DNA from: Plotosus lineatus
Taxonomy: Eukaryota > Chordata > Actinopteri > Siluriformes > Plotosidae
Length of the DNA: 64,000 bases
Assembly: GCA_024760905.1 (NCBI GenBank)
Contig: CM045745.1
Span: 17,115,282 to 17,179,281, forward strand
Direction: 5' to 3'
The position numbers and the translations under genes were made by a program. Shown here one piece after another: positions 31,001 through 41,800 of the stretch (positions are counted from its first letter, which is position 1; each line of letters opens with the position of its first letter). The notes under the pieces were generated by a model. That model made no database searches, had not been told where the DNA came from, and worked only from the letters and a program-made list of their open reading frames with translations.

Positions 31001-34000
31001 ATCTCAGGGCTCTGGATGCTGTAGGACTGTTTTGGTCGACACACCTCTGCAACATTGCATGGTCATCAGGGACTCTACCTCTGGATTGGCAAACTGGGGT
31101 GGTAGTCCCCCTTTTAAAAAGGGGGATCGGAGGGTCTGTTTCAATTATCGGGGAGTCACACTCCTCAGCCTACCCAGGAAAGTCTATGCAGTGGTACTGG
31201 AGAGGAGGATCCGACCGATAGTCGAACCTTGGAACAATGTGGTTTTCGTCGTGGCCGTGGCACTATTGACCAACTCTATGCATGCCGCAGGATTTTGTAG
31301 GGGCATTTGAATTTACCCAATCTGTCCACATATGTTTTGTGGATTTGGAGAATGCTTTCAATCATCTACCTTGGGTTATCTTGTGGGGCGTGCTCCGGGA
31401 GTACGGCGTTTTGGACTCGTTGCTATGGGCCATATGATCGCTGTATTACCGAAGACAGCGTTTTGTCCGTATTGGTAACAACTGGTCAAATTCATTTCCA
31501 GTGAGGGTTGGAGTTCGCCAAGGCTGTCCTTTGTCACCAATTCTGTTCATAATTTTTATAGTCAGAATTTCTAGGTGTAGCCAAGGTGTTGAGGAGTTCT
31601 GGTATGGTGGTCATCAGATCTTGTCCCTGTTTTTAACGGATGATGCTGTCCTTTTGGCTTCATCAAGCCAGGACCTTCAGCTCTCATTGGAGTAATTCGT
31701 AGTTGAGTGTGAAGGGGAAGGAATGAAAATCAGCACCTCCCAGTCCAAGACCATGGTTTTCAGTCGGATAAGGATGGAATGCCCCCTCCAGTTCAGGAAT
31801 TAGGTCCTGCCCCAAGTGGAGGAGTTTAAATATTTTGGGGATTTGTTCACAAGTGAGTGAAGGATTTAGACTGAGATTGGCAGACAGATTACTGCAGCCT
31901 CTGCTGTAAAGAAGAGCCTGTACTGGTCCGTCGTGGTAAAGAGGGAGGTGAGCCGCAAGGCAAAGCTCTCAATTTACCAGTCAATCTACATTCTAACCCT
32001 CCCCCCAGTGCAGCTAACTGGGTTATCAAAGGCGGGGCATGTCTCTCACTGTCTATGGTGAGAGGCATGTAAAAGAACCATTGCTGACTTTCATAAAGAG
32101 TAGCTGCAAAGTCGTCAGCAGGTTTCTGTCCCTTGCTAAAGGGTTGTGTCAGGAAGGCGTAAAAACCTCTGCCAAATCAAATGTGCGAATCAGATGATTC
32201 ACTGTGGTGACTCCCAAGTAAAAAGGGAAAAAGCCGAAAGGAAGACAGACAGACTACGTTCTAACCCTCACTTATGGTCACGAGCTTTGGATAGTGACCA
32301 ATAGAACAAGATCGCTGATAAAAGTGGCTGAAATGAGCTTCCTTCGCCGGGTGGAGGGGCTCTCATTTGAGAAAGAATAAGAAACTCGATCATCTGAGGA
32401 GAACTCGGAGTAAAATCGCTGCTCCTCCACATTGAGAGGGACCAGTTGAGGTGGCTCGGGTATCTGGTCAGAATGCCTCCTGAATGCTTCCCTGGTGTGG
32501 TGTTTTGGGCATGTCGAACTGGGAATAGACCTCGGGGGATCGACTTAGAACACGCTCGAGGGACTATGTCTCTCGGCTGAGAAGAGCTGGAGGAGGTGGC
32601 TGGGGAGAGGGACGTCTGGACCTCATTGCTTAGATTGCTGCTCCCGCGACCCGACCCTGAAAGAAGCGGAAGAAGAAGATGATGATGACAATGAAGAAAA
32701 GCAAGAAAAAAATATTCTAGGATCATCTGTTTACACAAAGAAGGTCAGTGTTCTCCAGATCAAGAAAACTTGAAAAAAATAGAAGAATTTCCAGATACAG
32801 TAAGAGAAAATTCATAGGTTCTGTGAGCAGCATTAAAGAGACTAATATTACAGAAACAATTCAAAATCCTTAATTTCTCCATTGTGAGATTAATAAAGCT
32901 GTATCTTATCTTATCTTATTTTATCTTATAAAAAGTAAGTGTGAAATAAATTATTTAAAACCCCTCTTATTTTCAGTGTTATTTTTCATATTATTCCAAA
33001 TTTAACCTGCATGAACCTGATATTGAAAGGTTTGTGTGGGGAAAGCTATGAAGAATTCCAAGTAACTAAATGCATGAAGAGTGACACTGTGTGGTTTGTG
33101 GTAATGTTCTGAGAAAATAATCAATGAAAAATTGCAACTTAAACAGCACAACAACTAAGCATACAGCTTTAAAAAACAAAGCATTTTTTTTTTATTATTA
33201 AAAAGCCTTGAAAATTGAAGCAGTCCATGATACAATGTTAAATCCGTACCCAAAAGCAAAGAAAGCTTTGTATAATACTAGCTTTACAATAGTGAAGAAT
33301 CCCCAAAGCCCTGTGATAGCTTGGCAAGCTGTCCAGGATATACTCTGCCCGTGCCCAGAATCGGCTGAGATAATCACCAGCCTACCTGTGACCCTAATTA
33401 GAATTTAGTCAGTTCAGAAAATGAATGAATGAATGAATGAATGAATGAGTTATCCACAAACAATTAGAAATGTGCTGTCCTTGGTAATCAACAATTCTAA
33501 TATTCTATATTCTTCTCAGCAATAAGTATATTTCTAGTGTTAACGGTACAAGGCTAAATAGTGTAGGCCTAAAATCTTCTTTTTCTTTCGGCTGTTCCCT
33601 TCAGGGGTCGCCACAGCAAATTATCTGCCTCCATCTCATCCTGTACTCTGCATCTTCTTCTCTTAAGCCAACGACCTTCATGTCCTCCTTCATCACATCA
33701 ATAAATCTCTTCTTTGGTCTTCCTCTCGGCCTTCTGCCTGGTAGTTCCAACCTCAGCATCCTGCTACCAATATATTCGCTTTCCCTTCTTCGTACATGTT
33801 CAAACCATCTCAATCTAGCCTCTCTGATTTTGTCTCCAAAACCTCTAACATGTGCTGTCCCTTTGATGTACTCATTCCTGATTCTATCCATCCCCGTTAC
33901 TCCCAAGGAGAACCTCAACATTTTCATCTCTGCTACCTTCAGCTCTGCCTCCTGTTTTTTCCTCAGTTCCATTGTTTCTAAACCATACAACATCGCTGGC

Positions 34001-37000
34001 TTCATCACTGTCTTGTACACTTTTCCTTTCATTTTTGCCGATACTCTCCTATCACATATCACACTGGACACTTTTCTCCAACCATTCCAACCTGCCTGCA
34101 TATGCTTTTTCACCTCTTCTACACACTCTCCATTGCTCTGGATTGTTGAGCCTAAGTACTTAAAATCCTCCACCTTCTTTATCTCTGCTCCCTTTAACCT
34201 CACTGTTCCTTTTGGGTCCTTCTCATTCACACACATGTATTCTGACTTACTGAGGCTAATCTTCATTCCTCTCCTTTCCAGGGCATACCTCCACCTCTCT
34301 AGATTTTCCTGCACTTGTTCTCTGCTCTCCCTACAGATCACAATATCATCTGCAGACATCATAATCCATGGAGATTCTTGTCTAACCTTGTCTGTCAGCC
34401 TGTCCATCACCATAGCAAACAAGAAGGGGCTCAGAGCTGATCCTTGGTGCAGTCCCACCTCCACCTTGAATTATTTGGTCACACCGACAGCACATCTCAC
34501 CACAGTCTGACATCTCTCATATATGTCCTGCACCACTCTAACATACTTCTCCGCCACTCCAGACTTCCTCATGCAATACCACAGTTCCTCTCTTGGCACT
34601 CTGTCATATGCTTTCTCCAGATCCACAAAGGCACAATGCAGCTCACTCTGACCTTCTCTGTACTTCTCCATTAACATCCTCAAAGCAAACACTGTATTTG
34701 TGGTGCTCTTTCTTGTCATGAAATCAAACTGTTGTTCACAAATGCTGACCTCTGCCCTTAGTCTAGCTTCCACTATTTTTTCCCATAACTTGTCATATGA
34801 CTCATCAACTTTATCGCTCTGTAGTTACCACAACTCTGCACGTTTCCCTTGTTCTTAAAAATGGGCACCAACACACTTCTCTTCCATTCCTCCTGCATCT
34901 GCTCATTCTCTAAGACTTTGTTGAATGTTCTTGTCAGAAAATCTACTGCTACCTCTCTTAGACACTTCCATACTTGCACAGGTATGTAATCAGGACCAAC
35001 TGCCTTTCCACTCTTCATCCTCTTCAATGCCCTCCTCCCATCACCCTTACTAATCTTTGCTACTTCCTTGTCCTCAACGATCACCTCTTCTACTATTTTT
35101 TTCTCTATTTTCTTCATTCATCAGCTCCTCAAAGTACTCTTTCCATCTTCCCAGCATACTTCTATCATAAGTCAATACATTTCCTTCTCTGTCCTTTATC
35201 ACTCTAACTTGCGGCACGTCCTTCTCATCTCTATTTCTATGCTGTGCCAACCTGTATAAATTATTTTCTCCCTCCTTACTGTCCAACCTAGCATACAAGT
35301 CATCATACGCCTTTGACACCGCTACCTTGGGACTGGCACGATAGAGAACACTGTCTTGTGCCCCCTCATGCCTGCATTACTGTTGGCCTAAAATAGGTGT
35401 TAAAAAAGGCAACTGGACTTGCCTGAGACCTGGTCAGACAAAACTGAAGAATCCTTTGGGATGAAGTAAAATGTCTTCAGTAACTGTCATACTTATTAAG
35501 TTTCAACATTTTGAAATAGGGAGAATTTTCACCAACGACACCGCACCCCCTGCGCGGCCGGGCTGCGGCCCCAAGAATTGATGCATATTTTTTTTATAAA
35601 GGAACATTGCTCAATAAACAAGTTTTTTTTTTTTTTATTTATTCATGGATGTATACAGTTTTATGAATCAGCTGATAAAAAAGGTAACAACTGTTTAAAA
35701 ATATTGTTACATATACTAATGCTGCTTGCTTAATAATTACACCAGATGTTTAGGTATGTTCCTGCACATACTTGTATGTTGCTTGCTTTCCAATTTTACA
35801 AAGTTCACAGTTGACATTGTCATCACTTGATGCCACCACTCATCACACCTCATCTTTTCTCTGAACACTGGCATTTCATTTTCACGCATTAATTGAAAAT
35901 CCTGTAATTCCTCAACCAGCTTGTCTTCTTCCACACCCTTCACTATCTTAAATCTCTTTGCTAATCTCACGATAGCATCATTGTTCATCTTTTTCACTGC
36001 TACTTTAGGGTTGAGAAAGTTCAAGTCTTCAAGAATTGTTTCATTGAAAGGGAATTTTGAAATCATTTTGTTCACTACACAAATATAAAATCTTTCCACA
36101 CTTTCATAAAATCTATTTTATAATAATAATAATATATAAAATATTTTCAACACATTTGTGCAATGGCCAACATTGCTTAAAATCATTAGTACAGTTTGTT
36201 TAACTTAATACACCTACACTACCTCATATTCATTGCATAATCACAAAAAATATATTGAAATAGACTTACTGAAAGGTGGTATCCAGTGCATCAAAGACTG
36301 CAGCTCCTGTACCGATGTTGCAAATCGGCATATCCAAAAATCTTGTCACTGATCGGCCAATTGTACCATCAGCAAGCCTGACCAAAATTACAAGATTTTT
36401 TTCAGACCCTATGTTGTTGGATTCATCGATCAACAATGAAAAAGGCTGCTCCACACATTTTTTTTTATAACTGGATCTGTCATATCTGGAGCAAGAGCAT
36501 TCTTCACAAGCATTGTTGTTTTCATTTTCTTACATGAAAATTTTTTGGCAATTTCACTATCCGAGAACATAGTCTTCACAAGTCCAGTAAAGTGATCTGC
36601 AATACTAAAGGGCAAATTATGCTCAGCTATAAAAAATGCAAACATAAGCTCTGCCCTCATCACTTGTGTGGAGATGTTATCTCTTGAACTTGTAATAAAA
36701 GAGGTAATTCTCCGATTTGTAGATTGTTGTGTGTGTTGCGAAGTGTTCACATGTTTCTTCACATCGTTGATTCCTCCGTGTTTAATCCCAATGTTGATGG
36801 AACAAAGTGTGCAAAACGCAAACATGTCACCTTTTTCACTGCTTCGAATAAAAGGAAAGTCTTTTTGCCAATAAGCCTGATACTTGCAATCATATTTTCG
36901 TTTTTTTGCTGGGTTTACATCTGCCATTTTGTTTTTGAACTGCACGGCACTGAATGATCACGTGACTTGAAGTAGCTAGCCTGTATCAGTGAACTGCCAA

Positions 37001-38004
37001 CTCGTGTGTGCATAAACAAACGGAAGATAGAGACTGGCTATACATTTCTACGGTGTCTCCAAAGTGCAATATGCAGAAGATTAAGACTTAAAAATTCTAC
37101 GGTGTGTTCAAAGTGTGACTTTTTTTTTTCGGGAGGTTGTCTGGAAATCGGGAGAAATTAATCTCCTGGCGGGAGATTGGATTTATGCTTTTAAATCGGG
37201 AGACTCCCGATTGAATCCGGAGACTTAATAACTGTGAACTGTAAGCAAAACCAGTTGCCTTGTTATAGCACCGATGATTTATCATGACCTGAATGACTGA
37301 TAACTTTTATAGAGACGTAACTTATAATGCTGGTATTTGAAGAGCCAAATATTTTCTGAGATGATACACTAATATAAAACATTCAAGAACTGCATGTAAG
37401 TATTCTGGCAGCAGCTTATTCAGGGTCTAGTGTTATGTGGATCAGGCGGTACCTAAAGGCTCTGACAAAATAGATTTAATAGATATGGAACTTTACATCT
37501 TAATTTTGAAAAAAGAATCTGAACTTGTGGGCAGTGGTGACCTGGTGGTAAGGTCACTGAGATCAAAGATCACTAATCCCAAGTTTGGGGATTCGAGCCC
37601 CACTCTAAACTTGTTTTCACTGTTCCCCCAGTGCAGTAACTGGATTATCAAAGGCCGGACATGTCTCTCGCTGTCTACGGTATGAGGCATGTAAAAGAAC
37701 CATTGCTGATTTTCATAATGGCGGCACGGTGGCGTAGTGGTTAGCACGTCCGCCTCACAGCAAGAAGGCCCGGGTTTGATTCCCGGCCTGGGCGTTTCTG
37801 TGTGGAGTTTGCATGTTCTCCCCGTGCTTGTGTGGGTTTCCTCCGGGTGCTCCGGTTTCCTCCCACAATCCAAAGACATGCACTGTAGGTTAATTGGCCG
37901 TTCTAAATTAGGGACTACAGATGGAAACTAGCTATTAAGCTATAATCTGGTACAGTACATCTCTGTCTCTATGAGCTTAATGTTCCTGTACATTGTCCCT
38001 TAAA

Positions 38005-38035
<31 letters not shown>

Positions 38036-38805
38036 AAAATAAAGAGTAGGCTGCATAGCCGTCAGCGTGTTTCTCCCCTGCGATGGCTTGGCAAGCTGTC
38101 CAAGGTGTACTCTACCCTTGCCCAGAGTCAGCTGAGATGGGTACCAGCCTCCCCGTGACTCTAATTAGGATTAAGCAGTTCAGAAAATGAAAGTAAGAAA
38201 GAACCTGAGCTTGTGTGGGAGGTTGAGAGATATGGTATGATCAGGATATTGAAACAAGTCATGACTAGATGACAAATGAAAGATTAAAGTGATGTGTAGG
38301 TAAAAGTTTTTAATACCCTCAATAATTTTATGTGAAGCAAGACATACATTATCCAAATAACATATGTTTCTTGGGATGAGAGTATGACAAACAAAATGAT
38401 CCAAGTTGTGGTATTTCTTGCTGTATTGCAGCTAAACCAGTAAATCTTCATTAAAAGTCAAACATTATATCCTTTTGTGAGACTTTATTTTTCATATCAG
38501 ACAACACTGGACCACTGAGGTGCCTTATCTGAAAAATGCGACAGTTCTTCAGGTGTACTTTAACTCGTCCTCCCTACTTCACCTTGAAATGTTGATTTTG
38601 AGTGTTCATGCCAGAACTGTTTGTTTAGCTGAGGCAATCTGTGTCAGTGTGTCTGCCTGAACATCTGAGCCAATCTGCTTGCCTGAATCAATGTGTCTGT
38701 CTGAGTCAGTATACTTGTTTGAATCTACCTGTCTGTAGGAACCTTTTCATTGTCTGTTCATTTGCTGACAGGTTCCTTGTCTGTTCATGTTTCCGTGAGC
38801 ACCAG

Positions 38806-38895
<90 letters not shown>

Positions 38896-41800
38896 GCGTG
38901 CATGCATGCATGCATGTTTATTTTACAAGTCTGATGAAATGATGAAGGAGCCCCAAACATTTTTATTATAATATTTTCTGCTGAATTATTATCTATTTTT
39001 GTGGATATATTCTTTAAGGAGGTTTTACCACTGCATGATGTTTAATCTATAACTAATTTTCCAATTTAGGATGTTTTTCTTGGACATATAAGGTAAATAA
39101 TTTAATTGAACTTTGGATTGGTGACTTTATTTTCCTGAAAAATAATCAAGATAACACTTACTGTAAGTTATTTGTGACGAGCTCACAACACTGCTATTGA
39201 CACCATGACTCGGCCAAATCCATGACAGTTTCTAGCAAATTTACCTTTGGGCAGGAATTAACCTACCTTGGTTTGGTTTCAAGCTTTATGAGTACCCACA
39301 TGCTTCAGCCACTAAAACATAAAACCTTAGCCATTTTAGACTCAATAATCACTGAATAAAGAAATTGTTAGTTATTTATAACCAGTTCTTTATTTTTCTT
39401 TATAATGTCATATTAGTTATAATGTCAATAGTTAAGTGTCTGAACACATTTTTAGTATATTACCACTGAGAAACAAAAATAGGGTTTTTTTGTTCTTGTA
39501 TTTCATTTTAGACAAGCCTCACAAAACTCTGCTGAGGAAAGTACTGATTTACTGCTGGAAATTCAGAAGCTATTTAAAACGATAAAAGAAGCTGATGGTT
39601 CGACTGAAGGTATAACTCGAAGTTTGTGCATCAACGATGGTGAGCGTTTTCACTTGCTATCATAAAAGAACAATTTTTATTTTCATATCAACTTTTTGAA
39701 TTGATATTCTGAGTTAGATTTGATTCAGTGCTTGTTTTATGTTTTATTTTAGTGTACAAACAGCAGGATGTAATTGAATACTATCATAAAATTCTAAAAG
39801 GAATTGGATTTCCACTTTCCGAGGTAGGAAATATTTATGTTTACATCAGCTTTTATTTATTTTTTAATATATTCCATCTATCAAAGATGATTATGATATA
39901 TTTTTAGTAGTATTGACATTAGACAATTGTGTTTTATTCCAGGTATTTAGAGTAAAAATCAGCAACAAAGCCAGCTGTCCAGAAAATCACAGAAGTGATG
40001 ATAGATGTGATTCTTTCACCATCCCTTTATCAATAGAGGGACAAGACCATGATGTGTTCAATGTGGTAAGCTTTTATTTTAGATTTTTAATTTTTTATTA
40101 TTATTATTACAATTACATTTAAATATGAAACATTTTTGCAAAATGAAGAGATAGTAGAATTATTTCTTTTTTGCAGGTCAAGGGACTGCAGAATTTTTTT
40201 AAACATGAAAAGTTAGATGAAGACAACTGGCTGTATTGTAAAGACTGTGGAAGAAAAGCTGAAACAGAGACTGTGAGTACATCACTGAATGTCATGCAAT
40301 ACACAAAATTAATGCTATTAGTTGCCAAGCGAATACAGTATACTTAAATCTAAACTCAATGGCTCTTATTAATCAAAACTCAGTACAGCATTTAACTTTT
40401 TTTTACTCCCCAGTTTTACAATCAGTGTATTGATCAATTTCACATTTGTTGGCGCATGTGTACATCTGTGTAAATTTGTGTAAATTTGTATTATATTTTA
40501 AAGGAAAATCTCAAAATCTTTCTTTTTTCTTTTTTTTTAACTGTGACAAATTTCACATCCTTTAGGGTCTCAAATTTTAGGAACAAACCAAATTAAAATT
40601 AGTGCAGTTTTGAATTAGAAGGGTACAACCAGAATAACAGCTATACACTGTAACCGTACACAGTAAAAAACTGGCTGTTTTCACCATCAACAGGCTCATA
40701 GTGGTGTTATAAATGTTTCATAACATAAAAATTATGTCTACAAAGATGCCTGTTTACCTGAATACAGTACTTCTTAAAAAGTAATGGGGGGCGAGGTATG
40801 ATGCCAAGGGGGGTACGTATGACATGCTTTTCTGGAATAGTGTACGAGGATTAAGTGTAATTGCACCTCCACTCCACTAGTTGGCAGTTGGCTCTCATTG
40901 TCGCGCTATGGTGTAGCGGTTTTTCGCACGAGCAAACGATATGAAGCGCAGTAAACAACCCCTCAAGAAACAACACGGAAACATTTCTAACAGGAACGAA
41001 GAGAAAGGCGGAGAGAGAGACAGAGATATTAATACATAAATAAGTTGAATGAGTTTAAATAAGAATGTAATTTTTTAATTGCAGGCACATTGGTGCACTT
41101 TAAATGTTTTCTATTACAGATTATAAAGCAATGTTAATGAAGTTTTTCTTTATTGTAAGTTGAACTATATTTCTTTTTTTGTTTTTAATGTTAATCAAGA
41201 TACAATGTTATCCAGAAGTGTACTAATAACAATTTTATAGAAAAATAATACTATACAGTATTATAGTCGCTCTTGGGGCGGTGGGGGGCGTGAAAAAAAA
41301 TTTCTTCCTCGAGGGGGCGCCACAGAAAATAATTGCGAAGCACTGCCTTAATAGCAATTACAGTCAAACCTCGGCTGACGAACGCTTAAGCTCACGAACT
41401 TTTCGCCTCAAGAACTTTAAATTTGCGAAAATATAGTCTCGGCTGACGAACTACTTTTCGGCGGACGAACCAAACCACGCGGTCGAACAGCGCCACGGTG
41501 GCGGCCACGAGAAGCTGACGCGCGCTCACGGCGTCACAGTTCGTCACCCCCTTTCTTTGAATGCGGAAGTGGTTTGTGTTTGATAGACATTTTGGACCAT
41601 ATTGAGTGTACTTTTGCTATTATGGGACCGAAAAAGACCCCACCACAGGCGGAGATCATTGAAAAACACGAACGAGGTGTGCGTTTGTGTGACTCAGCGT
41701 CCCAGTACCAGTACGCTAAGTCTATCACCATCCTTAAGAACAAGGAAGATATTAAGGGTGCGTGTGTGGCTATGTGTGTTTCCAAACAGTAGGCGTTTCC

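Larger units (their letters stand above)
28935..32935 (+). mobile_element. LINE with (TTATC)n tail, copy 1, heavily mutated
   Basis: Lies in the large USP intron. The 5' UTR-like part (28935-29350) precedes endonuclease remnants ([11 protein letters not shown] at about 29680-29714), an RT remnant ([20 protein letters not shown], about 31500-31560; [20 protein letters not shown], about 31633) and a C-terminal segment ([13 protein letters not shown], about 32270). It ends with GAGATTAATAAAGCTGTATC and TTATC repeats at about 32880-32935. Two SINEs are inserted in it. A second copy lies at 50640-51720. Clade not assigned. Confidence 0.75.

Noticed and set aside
38750..38971. Open frames made of Cys-Val or Thr-His repeats
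   Set aside because: They are translations of the GT microsatellite, as are those at 60743-60959 and 62258-62696.
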